IMG/VR virus record: IMGVR_UViG_3300018044_000001
Location: 1 to 64,000 of that record
From: a virus
DNA: 64,000 bases
Direction: 5' to 3' (one strand)
Under the pieces are notes generated by a model. That model did not search any database, was not told where the DNA came from, and saw only the letters and a program-made list of their open reading frames with translations. A program made the translations under genes and the position numbers. Each line of letters begins with the position of its first letter. Positions within the stretch are counted from its first letter, which is position 1. Positions 46,956-55,423 of the stretch are shown here, in pieces.

Positions 46956-47568
46956 GGTGTGGGCAGATGCCGCCGTTGCTCTCTCTGCCACAGTTGCAGT
47001 TCCAGCACTGTAGGCAATACCTGTCTTGCGGATATCCCTGATCACGCAACCATCGGTAAAAGGTAATACCGCCATAAATGCCAATCTCTCGCCTGTGTGC
47101 AGCGCCATCGTTGTTGACGTGTCCGATTGTCAGGAATGCTGGCTCGGATTCTCCGCAGCATTCACAGGCACCGCCGTAGGTCGCGAACGTTTCGCTGCGC
47201 AACTTCTCTAGTCCAACTTTGTTGGACGCCAATCGGGCAGCGCGATTTTGTGGATCGGCATGATACCATTCACGTCTGCGTCCAGACTGACAGGTGTGGC
47301 AGTAATGCGACCCGGCTATTCTAGGTTCGGTACCACATTGGCGACACCACGGATCGCAGTCCTCGCAACGATCACGTTTCTTGAGTCGGGGCTTGATGCC
47401 ACACAACTCACATGGCGGACGCGACAAAGACCACCAATCTTCGCTACCAGCACCGTTTGTGCGCGCCGTTTGATATCGTTCACGTCGGTTGCTGTCGTAG
47501 CACGATTTGCAGAGTCGGGACCGACCACGACGGTTATCGTGCGTCCCGCATTGATCACATGACCACAT
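46822..47568 (-). CDS. HNH homing endonuclease next to the intron-rich capsid gene
   Basis: 248 aa. Many zinc knuckles (CDQCGTH, CKSCYD, CELCG, CRQCGTEP), then CECCGESEPAFLTIGHVNND..., GGITFYRWL and CWNCNCG...GICPH, an HNH/His-Me finger arrangement. The last 45 residues overlap the plus-strand Lsr2-like gene. It directly follows the last capsid exon and may mobilise the ORF-less introns. Confidence 0.75.
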   Translation of the reverse strand: MWSCDQCGTHDNRRGRSRLCKSCYDSNRRERYQTARTNGAGSEDWWSLSRPPCELCGIKPRLKKRDRCEDCDPWCRQCGTEPRIAGSHYCHTCQSGRRREWYHADPQNRAARLASNKVGLEKLRSETFATYGGACECCGESEPAFLTIGHVNNDGAAHRREIGIYGGITFYRWLRDQGYPQDRYCLQCWNCNCGRESNGGICPHLTSDVLTPAPPTHVPPDTPDQPAASLAHPYPAVSSAPLPTCESA

Positions 47569-47602
47569 AGTTTGCCCTCCTGCTAGAAAGGGTGTTGACT
47601 GC

Positions 47603-47642
47603 GGTGCAGCATAGGCCGCTAGCAGACGACCTACGCTGCACC
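47603..47642 (-). terminator. Strong hairpin downstream of the capsid gene
   Basis: GGTGCAGCGTAGG pairs with CCTATGCTGCACC (13 positions, one G-U) around a 14-nt loop. No T-run, so more likely an mRNA-stabilising or processing hairpin than an intrinsic terminator. Confidence 0.5.
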
Positions 47643-47653
47643 AACAGATACTA

Positions 47654-47672
47654 ACACGCCATTACGGCGTGT
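47654..47672 (-). other. Second hairpin in the capsid 3' region
   Basis: ACACGCC-N5-GGCGTGT just 14 bases after the capsid stop codon. Confidence 0.5.
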
Positions 47673-47685
47673 GTCGAATACTTAC

Positions 47686-50600
47686 CTACGCATCCGAATA
47701 GGAAGGAGGAGTCGTACCAATGCCGACTCCAGTGATTCCCTGGATTAAGCCATTCCATGCCGATGTTGTTACTCACCGCATTCGGTGGGTCGCTTCATTT
47801 CTGAGCGGCTCTTGTCATCTCTGACAAGTCCAGATCATATCATCGTCCGTTTAGGACGCCCAGTACATGATCGTTGAACCTTCACCATCTTACAGGTGCT
47901 TGGCTGCTGATTGTCCCTACCGTTCGCTTCTCAAACCGTCACGCTTGCGTTTTCACGCTACGTTGTGGTGCGAACGTCTAGCAGGACGTTCCAGCAATTC
48001 TCTGAGTTTGCATCCATCCATTACTGGATGGTGGCCCCCAATCGAGGCGCATAGTGGCAGAACGTTCCGATCTCAACTTTGTTGTTACCGTTTACACGGG
48101 CCAGGTCATTTCTGCCTGACTCCCACCATCTCTGATGGGAACGGATCATATCTTCACCCGTTTGCACGGGGCACCGTACATGATCTCTGAAGCTTCCCCA
48201 GTGAAGGGGCTCGCCTGCTGATTGTCCATAGCCATTGCTTTTCAAGCCTTCACGCTCGCCCTTTCGAGCCACGTTGTAGCGCAATGGATTGGCTGGACGT
48301 TCCAGCAATTCTCGGTGTTGATTTTCATGCCTATTGCTAGGCAGCGACCCTGAAAATCCAGGTCGACGCGTCGTAGGTAAATTGAACTACTGGCCATTGC
48401 ACAGCTCGCTCTTGTTGCCGCTTGCGCGGGACACATTTGGTGTGTCTCTTCATGTCTCCATGAAGGCCGGACTATATCTTCACCCACTTGGGATGCTCAG
48501 TACATAGTCTCTGAACCTTCCCCTGTTTGGGGGCTCGGCTGCTGATTGTCCGTATCACCTGCTTCTCAAACCATCGCGCTCGCCCTTTCGGGCCACGCTG
48601 TGGTGCAGGTGCTTAGCCGGAGTTCCCAGCAATTCTCTGAGTTGCAACTGCGTATCGCTACGCAGCGACGCTCGCGTGAACGTAGTCTTGTGGCAGTACC
48701 ATAACCGATGTTTCAGCAACGTTGGAATCCGGTATCGGCAGGTTCTTCTGCCTGATCAGCGCATTACCCTGTGGAATCCACGGGTGCACAGTGATCGGAA
48801 CACTCGAACCAGTCACTTCGTTCATCAATGTCGAGACAACGACGCCAGCGTGGACGCCGCCCATCTCTGACTGATTCACGAAGATACGATACGCGCTGCT
48901 CTGAGGGTTGTTCAGGATCGCGTTGGAAAGCTGCAAACGGTCGAAGCCGTTCATCCAGACTTCCTCCGGGTCACTCTTCACAGCCTCATACAAGGAACCG
49001 AACGCATACTGGAACTCAACGCCAGGGTTGGTGGTGCTGAACGCCGCGTTCAACCTTGTCACATAGCCACCGGATGCGGCTACGTTGGTGAGCAATCCAT
49101 CGTAGTTAGTTGCGACCGCAGATGCGTCAAGACCGTTCGATGGAGTAACGGCAGGACCGCTCTGTGGGAAGGATGTCACATATCCGACGTTGTACCCGGT
49201 ACGACCTGCGTAGTAGGCCGATGCCGAAGACGACACCGAGGATACGAACAGGTTGTAGCCAAGTGCTCCAGTGGAGTCTGTGCCAATTGTTACCTGGACG
49301 GCCTGACCGGCGGTCACGGAAACAGATGCAGCCGCAGTAGTTGCGGACTGGTGCATCGTAGATCCGTTGACACCGAGCAGGTCACCAGCGTCGGCGGCCG
49401 CCGTCACCCACAACGTTGTCGTTGGGATGGTGGACTTGCCACCGGGAGCTAGGGATGCGCTGACTGCGGCTAGGGTCAATGCCCCTGGTGCAGCAAGAGC
49501 GCCCGCGTAGCCTGACTGGCTGCCGCGTCCGTAAAGCATGAGCCTTTCATCAATCAACATCGTGGAGTAGAGAAGGGCGGTGTTGCTCAAAGAACGTACG
49601 TCTTCGAAGCCCTGTCCCTGATACTCCCGTACTTGTGACCGTCCTCCAAAGGACGGGTCGCATCATTTCTGTGCGACTCTTCACGTTACCGTGAAGCGCG
49701 GACTATATCTTAATCTGCAAGGAGTCTCTTGCGACTCCAGTGTCCTGGCGATGCGCGCCATGCTAAGATGGCGGTTTGCAACTGGTCCCTTCGTCTTTGC
49801 TTCAGCCATGGCCACATGGCAACGGCTAGTGCATACGCATCGGCACCATGAGCACGATAGTCCCATAATGGCCGATGTTTCATGCTAGGCGATTGGCGCG
49901 GGCCGTTACACGTGCCCACTCCTGCCAGTTCGTGAAAGGTGCGGATTACGTCTTCGTCAATCATGCTGATAGCACAACGAAAACCCACCGTTGTAAAGGG
50001 ACGTCCATCGGCCCGCACATACGAGCGTGGTCGACCCTGTACATACCCTTCACCTTCAAACACTCCAGCCATCCAGGCTAGATTCTCGCGTGTCCAGTTT
50101 TTTGATCTGTTTGCAGATTCCATGCGCTTAGTCTCTGAGCCTTCCTCGTAGCTTGCGCCTTAGAGGCTTTGGTTGCTGATTACCCTATACTAGCACTTCT
50201 CAAACCGTCGCGCTCACGTTTTCACGTCACGCTGTGGTGTGCTTCGCTTCAGGGCGTCCCAGCAGTTTTCATGGTTGTCATCTGCCTATCGCTAGGCAGC
50301 GGACCCTAGTTGAGCCTGCCACGATACTGAGTCCGATAGCGACGTTGTGACGTATGGAAGCGTCACGCTGTAACCATCGTAGTTGATGTAAGGTCCACGA
50401 ATGTAGCTTAACCCGCCAGGACCAGAGGAGTTCAGGTAGGATTCCGTGATACCCGGCTGCACCGTAGTGGCACCGCCTGTTGATGTACCCGTGAACCCGC
50501 TGATCACCTTGAACTGTCGGTTAGCGCCTTGACCCTTGACTCTTGGAATCGAATTTCGCAAGGGTGTCGGACGAGGCGTCAAAAGTTTGGCCGGAGCCTC

Positions 50601-51984
50601 ACTAAAATGTTACTAAACTTGTCAGGTTTAGATCACGTCATTTCTGCGTGATTCTACGCGTCTCCGCGCAGTTCGGACTATATCTTAATCTGTGTGCTGT
50701 CCACATGAACATGGTTTGCCACGGTTGATATTCCATCGTTGGCATTGTGCCTTGGCTGGATACCAACCTTTGAGTGATGCGCTGATCTTGGCTTTCTCTT
50801 CTGGTGTGTGTAAGACACCTTTTTGAGATTCGCTTCTCTTGGCCCGAGATGCGGGCGACCAAACGTGACCGGGTTTGAATGTACCGGCGTTCGGGTGTCC
50901 TTTGTGAATCTCACTCAGTTTGGCGCGCGTTTCGGGTGTAGCGGTAGTCCCCGTACGCGCATTGCTAATCTTGCTGCGCGTAACAGAAGAATGCGAACGA
51001 CCGTAAAATGGATTCCCATCACCAGTCATGGCGGCACTCCTGAGTGCCCTCACCTCTGGCGTAAAAACTGGACCATCCTCGCCGCCCGCAGTACCGTTGG
51101 TGAGTCGACACCCGATCGACCGATAGTAGCCTATCCAATAATTTTCAGCTACCTGCCAGTCCGACGACGGCACTTCCTGTACTAACGTGATCTGTGGATC
51201 ATATCCACATCGCAGCAGTTTGGCTATCCAACGAGATCGCCAGTCGCCTTGGCCAATGCGTGCCTGACTGCGGTGACAGGATAGTCTGTCGGAAAGGCGT
51301 TGTATTGTCTTGCCTACGTATCGAATCTCATTGTCGCGTGGATCAATGAGCACGTAGATTTTTGTCATGCGTGACAACTTACAGATTCCACGTACATAGT
51401 CTCTGAACCTTCCTCGTGCCCTGGACGGGTGTAGAGGCTCGGCTGCTGATTGCCCTATACTAGCACTTTTCAAACCGTCGCGTCAAGTCTTTCGACTCCC
51501 GCTGTGGTGTGCTTCGCTTCAGGGTATTCCAGCAATTCTCGTGGTTATTGCCTGCGTATCGCTACGCAGCGATCCCGAGGGGGAGATCGTAGGGGACCAA
51601 ACCTGTGGTCACAGGCGTGGTCAATGTCCATTCTTTCTCCATCTCTTGCCAGTCAACAGCGCCCGCACTCTTTGCCATCTCGTAAGCATCAACAGCCTTA
51701 CGTACGACACCAGCGCGGTCACTCCTCTTGGCAATTGGAGCTACAGGCCCATGCCCCGGGATAAAACCAGTTGCGATCGTATCCGGGGGTGCCTGCACAA
51801 AGCCGACATCGCCGTTCAAACCGGCAATCGTGGCCTTGGTCATTTCTGATAGGAACTCTTGACGATCCTCTGTTACCTCACGATCAGACTTTGCACTGAA
51901 GCGCAATGCGCCACCGTGTGCAGCCTGAGCACCAGGATCACGAGAACCGTCGAACAACTCCCTTGCATTTGGAAGGGACGGCAT
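47686..51984 (-). CDS. Major capsid protein, six exons split by five group I introns
   Basis: Exons on the minus strand: 51984-51584, 50601-50330, 49631-48680, 48410-48360, 48075-48045 and 47760-47686 (stop). Joined length 1782 nt, 593 aa, in frame throughout. Junction peptides are GLVPYDL|EAPAKLL, TSLSD|LREYQGQGFED, LPQDYV|ASCAMASS, RRVDL|EIGTFCHYAP|AWNGLI. HK97-type features: TPRPTPLRNSIPRV, and an Ig/FN3-like insert near residues 275-350 (PTTTLWVTAAADAGD...GYNLFVSSV). The exon 4/5 border is uncertain by one base, but the spliced sequence is the same either way. Confidence 0.85.
47761..48044 (-). mobile_element. Group I intron 5 of the capsid gene (284 nt, no ORF)
   Basis: P1 includes exon ...GCGCCU at the 5' site; P2 hairpin CCATCCA-GTAA-TGGATGG; P element GAATTGCTGGAA; Q element AATCAGCAGCC (47912-47902); R GTTCAACGATCATG; S GATATGATC. 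It ends ACATCG before exon 6. The 5' site is the least certain of the five. Confidence 0.75.
48076..48359 (-). mobile_element. Group I intron 4 of the capsid gene (about 284 nt, no ORF)
   Basis: P1 CGACCU/GGGUCG with U-G at the cut; P2 CTGCC-N7-GGCAT region; Q AATCAGCAGGC (48223-48213); R TTCAGAGATCATG; S AAGATATGATCC. P10-type pairing of UGAGA (exon 5) with UUUCA upstream of the guide. Boundary uncertain by one base. Confidence 0.8.
48411..48679 (-). mobile_element. Group I intron 3 of the capsid gene (269 nt, no ORF)
   Basis: Exon ACGU pairs with GCGU of the guide; P2 CTGCG-N8-CGCAG; P GAATTGCTGGGAA; Q AATCAGCAGCC (48547-48537); R GTTCAGAGACTATG; S AAGATATAGTCC. Ends CAACAAG after a CCGC-GCAA-GCGG hairpin, the same ending style as introns 2 and 4. 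Confidence 0.85.
49632..50329 (-). mobile_element. Group I intron 2 of the capsid gene (698 nt, LAGLIDADG ORF)
   Basis: P1 CGGACU/GGGUCCG with U-G at the cut; P2 CTGCC-N8-GGCAG; Q AATCAGCAACC (50181-50171); R GCTCAGAGACTA; S AAGATATAGTCC (49711-49700). The endonuclease gene sits between R and S, that is in the P8 region. Ends TCACAAG. Confidence 0.88.
49710..50123 (-). CDS. LAGLIDADG homing endonuclease of intron 2
   Basis: 137 aa. LAWMAGVFEGEGYVQG near residue 15 is the single dodecapeptide of a dimeric LAGLIDADG enzyme; then FTTVGFRCAISMID and WPWLKQRRRDQL. Its TAA stop lies inside the intron's S element, so gene and ribozyme are closely fitted. Cuts intron-less alleles to spread the intron. 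Confidence 0.85.
   Translation of the reverse strand: MESANRSKNWTRENLAWMAGVFEGEGYVQGRPRSYVRADGRPFTTVGFRCAISMIDEDVIRTFHELAGVGTCNGPRQSPSMKHRPLWDYRAHGADAYALAVAMWPWLKQRRRDQLQTAILAWRASPGHWSRKRLLAD
50602..51583 (-). mobile_element. Group I intron 1 of the capsid gene (982 nt, GIY-YIG ORF)
   Basis: P1 CGAUCU/GGGAUCG with U-G at the cut; P2 CTGCGTA-N4-TACGCAG; P GAATTGCTGGAA; Q AATCAGCAGCC (51451-51441); R GTTCAGAGACTATG; S AAGATATAGTCC (50686-50675). P10: GAGG of exon 2 pairs with CCUC beside the guide. Ends TTTTAG. Confidence 0.9.
50685..51368 (-). CDS. GIY-YIG homing endonuclease of intron 1
   Basis: 227 aa from the ATG at 51368. MTKIYVLIDPRDNEIRYVGKT is the GIY-YIG core, followed by R near residue 29 and an E in QVAENYWIGYY. 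C-terminal NUMOD3-like DNA-binding repeats (NPFYGRSHSSVTRSKIS, HTPEEKAKISASLKG). The TAA stop overlaps the S element, as in intron 2. Confidence 0.9.
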   Translation of the reverse strand: MTKIYVLIDPRDNEIRYVGKTIQRLSDRLSCHRSQARIGQGDWRSRWIAKLLRCGYDPQITLVQEVPSSDWQVAENYWIGYYRSIGCRLTNGTAGGEDGPVFTPEVRALRSAAMTGDGNPFYGRSHSSVTRSKISNARTGTTATPETRAKLSEIHKGHPNAGTFKPGHVWSPASRAKRSESQKGVLHTPEEKAKISASLKGWYPAKAQCQRWNINRGKPCSCGQHTD

Positions 51985-52005
51985 GTGTTACTTCACTTTC
52001 CGACC

Positions 52006-54054
52006 TTAACTCGCCAACTGCGCGCGCAACTCCTTGATCAACTCACGGTTGCCATCGCGGACGGTCAGGTCTGGGGTATCGCGAGCTTCGCGCTCAAGAG
52101 CTGCTATGCGCAGTTCCGTCATGTCGCGGCTCGCGGTTTTCATGGTCATTTCTGGTGTGCGGGTCTTTACCGGCCCACCAGGAGCTGCCATTTTCTTGAC
52201 CCCATCCAACTCACTCTTCAACGTCTCGACTGTCGCCTGCAGACTCTGATTCTGCTCAACGACCTTTGCGAGATGCTCTTCAATTTGCTTGGTTAGTGCC
52301 GCGTTTTCAGCAGCTTGTTTCTCTGCCTCTTCGGCCTTGCGCAGCTCCTTCTTGGCAGCCTTGCGCGCCGCTTTGGCTTCGATCTGTTCAGGCGTCAGTT
52401 CCTCTTCGTCTGCAGCCTTGGCCGCACCAGTCGCCTGGTTCGTACCGCTGGCGCTTTCGTTGTCTCCGTGATCTGCCTCGTCCTCAAGGTCGTCATTTTC
52501 GTCCTTGGGGGCCTTTTGCTTGTTCTTCTTGTCGGCACCCTTCGCGTTGGAAATGGCGTCTGCCTCATCCATCGCGGGCTTGCCCTTCAGTGCCTCACCA
52601 ATGAGCTTGACGAGCTTTTCATCGCGCCCGTCGAGCACCTGTAGAAGCTCGTCGCCTGTCATATCATCAATCTCCTTGGCGAGTATCGCCTTAGTGGTTT
52701 CGTCGTCATCGTCATCATCATCGTCATCCGAGTCAGAATCGGAATCATCGTCCCCGTCGTCGTCATCGTCAGAATCCGACTCGGGGTCATCCACGCCCAA
52801 CAGTCCACTGATCACAGCACGGGCAGCCACGAGGGCGCTAATCGAGTCTCCCGATAGTCTTGCACCTGATTTTTCTGCGGTGTCGTCCAACGCTTTCTCT
52901 GCTTGCGAAGCAACGGCCTCATGGAAGGCAAGCGTCGCCATCTGCCCGATTGCCGCAGACAAGATGTCCAGCACGCACTCGGCACTGAACGTGTCGAACA
53001 CGTCATTGCCCTCGCCAGCAGCCACCTCAATGGCCTCACGGTCACGGAACTGCCGCGTCAGTTCATATGCCTGCAGGATCAGATTGGCCGCGTCTGAAGC
53101 GATCACAGCGTCCGCTGCTTCCCATTCTGGCGAACCAGGCATAGCAGCAGCGTCGTCTGCAGCAGGTGCGGCAGGTGGTGCACCAGTTACGGAGCCACCA
53201 AGGAATGGGTTGTCACCGCTAACGACGCCATCCTTCTCAACAAGCTCGACACTCTTGGTAGCCAACGACCCGTCCGAGTTCCAGTTGTCTGGAATCTTGG
53301 ACGACAAGTTCAGCGCCTTCGCGCGTGCGATGATGTGCTTACGAATGGCATCGTGGTCAGCACCGCCGCGACCGACAGCATGGATCGCGTTGTCAAGGTC
53401 TTCGGCATCGGCAACAGGGTAGGCACCGTCAGACATGGCCTGACCACTGCTGGCCATCTTGTCGCGGTCAGCCTGCTTGTACTTGGCCTTGACTAGTTCC
53501 TCATATGCAGCAAGTGCTTTGTCGATCGTGGTGCGACCGTTGCCATCGTCGGACGATCCTGCGAACCCAGGCTGCGCGTTCAACTTGTCAGCGGGCGGCA
53601 TCTGTCCATCGCTGCCAGTACCGTTGCAGTCTGTACATGTCTTGCCGTCAAGTAGCGTGCCGCTGCCATGACATGTCGGGCAGTCCTTGGCGGTTGGTAC
53701 GGGCACACCACTTGCAGCCGTTGCCTTGGCAGCCTCAAGCAGTTCCTTCTCTGTCTGTCCGACCTTGGGAGCGTTGCCGGTGCCGAGACACTTCGGGCAC
53801 TTGCGGTGGCCTTCCATGATCTTGCCCGTGCCCTTGCATTTAGGACAGTCCTGGCTGTCGTCACCGTCGTCTGTCTCGTCGTCGGCCTTGACAATCTCCA
53901 TGTCAAGATTCTCCGCGACCTGTTCTAGGACTGCGCGAACCTCTTCGCTGGCAGACTTGGCAAGTAACGCTTTGAAACCGTTAGCACCTTTGCCCACGAG
54001 ATGGAGTTCATCGGGATCGATCTCCTCGAACTCCGTGATAGCTACGTCTGTCAT
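52006..54054 (-). CDS. Head assembly/scaffold-like protein with DnaJ-type zinc motifs
   Basis: 682 aa, ATG after GAGGAG. The N-terminus (EFEEIDPDELHLVGKGANGF) is shared by phage head-maturation proteins. Four CxxCxGxG motifs (CPKCKGTG, CPKCLGTG, CPTCHGSG, CTDCNGTG; about residues 70-145) resemble the DnaJ zinc domain. YPVADAEDLDNAIHAVGRGG fits a DUF6582-type segment; then a run of about 30 Asp/Ser residues, a coiled coil and a basic end. Probably scaffolds the capsid, encoded just downstream. Confidence 0.75.
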   Translation of the reverse strand: MTDVAITEFEEIDPDELHLVGKGANGFKALLAKSASEEVRAVLEQVAENLDMEIVKADDETDDGDDSQDCPKCKGTGKIMEGHRKCPKCLGTGNAPKVGQTEKELLEAAKATAASGVPVPTAKDCPTCHGSGTLLDGKTCTDCNGTGSDGQMPPADKLNAQPGFAGSSDDGNGRTTIDKALAAYEELVKAKYKQADRDKMASSGQAMSDGAYPVADAEDLDNAIHAVGRGGADHDAIRKHIIARAKALNLSSKIPDNWNSDGSLATKSVELVEKDGVVSGDNPFLGGSVTGAPPAAPAADDAAAMPGSPEWEAADAVIASDAANLILQAYELTRQFRDREAIEVAAGEGNDVFDTFSAECVLDILSAAIGQMATLAFHEAVASQAEKALDDTAEKSGARLSGDSISALVAARAVISGLLGVDDPESDSDDDDDGDDDSDSDSDDDDDDDDDETTKAILAKEIDDMTGDELLQVLDGRDEKLVKLIGEALKGKPAMDEADAISNAKGADKKNKQKAPKDENDDLEDEADHGDNESASGTNQATGAAKAADEEELTPEQIEAKAARKAAKKELRKAEEAEKQAAENAALTKQIEEHLAKVVEQNQSLQATVETLKSELDGVKKMAAPGGPVKTRTPEMTMKTASRDMTELRIAALEREARDTPDLTVRDGNRELIKELRAQLAS

Positions 54055-54056
54055 GA

Positions 54057-54566
54057 TCAGCTCCTCAAGTGAGCGAGTGTGTCGGGATCGGGCGTGCGCC
54101 TTCTGGCTCTACCTTGCGGGGACGCCCCGCCGATAACGCCCTGTTTGTACAGCTGCCATGCTTCTGGCGTGAGGATCATTCCACATAGCCAGTCGCCGGG
54201 TTCAACTACCTGTTCGGTCGTGCCATCCGCAGACTTTTCAACCCATGTCGGTCCACGATATATGTAGTTCTCTACGACCTCGCCGGGGTTGTGTCCAGGT
54301 TCATGGAACATGCCGAGCTTGCAACCTTTGCGCATGAAATTGAAACAGGCCAGTTCTATAACTGGGGCCGGGCCGTAATCCCGATGTCCGTCCTGGGCCG
54401 TGCTCACATCGGCCTTCATACACGGATATGCAACCATCAACACATACCGCTGCTCTTCGTTGGACTTAATGACGGCACAGTCGGTAATCGCACGCGCAGG
54501 CGGGGACGGGTCAGGTGTTTCTTCTGGTGTGATGTTCACCGTCAACTTAAAAACGGCTTCGGTCAT
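54057..54566 (-). CDS. Prohead protease, XkdF-like
   Basis: 169 aa from the ATG at 54566 after AGAAGGGA. EEQRYVLMVAYPCMKADVST, MFHEPGHNPGEVVENYIYRG, GDWLCGMILTPEAWQLYKQG and GASPQGRARR follow the XkdF/S78_2-like maturation protease pattern. Normally cleaves scaffold and capsid during head maturation. Confidence 0.8.
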   Translation of the reverse strand: MTEAVFKLTVNITPEETPDPSPPARAITDCAVIKSNEEQRYVLMVAYPCMKADVSTAQDGHRDYGPAPVIELACFNFMRKGCKLGMFHEPGHNPGEVVENYIYRGPTWVEKSADGTTEQVVEPGDWLCGMILTPEAWQLYKQGVIGGASPQGRARRRTPDPDTLAHLRS

Positions 54567-54952
54567 TTCTGTCCCTTCTGAGGGGTGCGAGTCGCCCACG
54601 GAACCAGGACGAGTGCCACGCCTGCCTGAATCATGGCCTGCGCGTTGTTCTTGTCGTTATCTATCGCCACGTCGATCCCGTGTTGCTGGCACCACAGCGC
54701 CTTCTGTGCTGGAATATCGCCGGACACAACAACCAACTGGTCCCAGCACTGCGTCACGCCGACCTTGTTGAGATACGCTGCCTTGTCTGCCCACGTGGGA
54801 CCGCTTGGCGAATCTGGACTGCTACCGCTTACGACGTAGACGCGGTTGCCATCGGCTTTGAGCGCGCACATCAGGTCACAGAATGCTGGCGGATCGCTGG
54901 AGATGGAGCCGTCGATGTCAATAAGAAAACTGAGCTGCTTAGGATTCAGCAT
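54563..54952 (-). CDS. HAD-like phosphatase/kinase-phosphatase fragment
   Basis: 129 aa from the ATG at 54952; a GTG at 54961 is possible. FLIDIDGSISSD is the HAD motif I (DxDGT-like), VVSGSSPDS motif II, and AIDNDKNNAQAMIQAG motif IV. Resembles polynucleotide kinase phosphatase domains and other HAD enzymes; substrate unknown. Confidence 0.75.
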   Translation of the reverse strand: MLNPKQLSFLIDIDGSISSDPPAFCDLMCALKADGNRVYVVSGSSPDSPSGPTWADKAAYLNKVGVTQCWDQLVVVSGDIPAQKALWCQQHGIDVAIDNDKNNAQAMIQAGVALVLVPWATRTPQKGQK

Positions 54953-54973
54953 GGGCGACACTTTCTGTAAACC

Positions 54974-55423
54974 TTAGATTCCTAACGCAGCACCCCACGC
55001 GTCACGAAAGATGCGAGGTATGACAGGTAGCGCCTTGTCGACGCCTGGCTGCAGGTAGGCGTACGGGGGCTGGTTGAAGTGTCTGCCCAAACTGTCCGTA
55101 CCCGTGAAACCCAGCTCGATGCGACGACCATAGATCATTGTCGGTGCGACAGATATGGTGTATTTGCCAGGTCCGAGCATGATCGGCTCTGGTGGGATGA
55201 GCATGATGGACCGACGCAACGAACCTGTCACTACGTTCGGACGGTTGCCACCTACGTGCGGTTGTCCCTTCGGATGGTTGCCCTCGAACTCACGCCTGGC
55301 GTTGTCCCTAATGAGCAGAGCACCTGTAGCCGTACCCGCTTTGGTTGCCTCGTTGATTCGCTTGATCAACGCGTCCATGGAATCGTTGAAACCCTTGGCG
55401 TCGATTTTGAAGCCACCAGGCAT
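54974..55423 (-). CDS. HK97 gp10-like head-tail protein
   Basis: 149 aa. ATG at 55423 shares one base with the portal-fusion stop. KRINEATKAGTATGALLIRDNARREF, NVVTGSLRRSI and YGRRIELGFTGTDS match the gp10-like minor head/tail completion family. Confidence 0.75.
   Translation of the reverse strand: MPGGFKIDAKGFNDSMDALIKRINEATKAGTATGALLIRDNARREFEGNHPKGQPHVGGNRPNVVTGSLRRSIMLIPPEPIMLGPGKYTISVAPTMIYGRRIELGFTGTDSLGRHFNQPPYAYLQPGVDKALPVIPRIFRDAWGAALGI

Noticed and set aside
48658-49590. Separate capsid-like gene starting at 49590
   Set aside because: Its start is a TTG in mid-domain; the segment is exon 3 of the capsid gene, joined through group I splice sites.
52505-53422. 305-codon Ser-rich plus-strand frame
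   Set aside because: Antisense to the Asp-rich tract of the scaffold-like gene.
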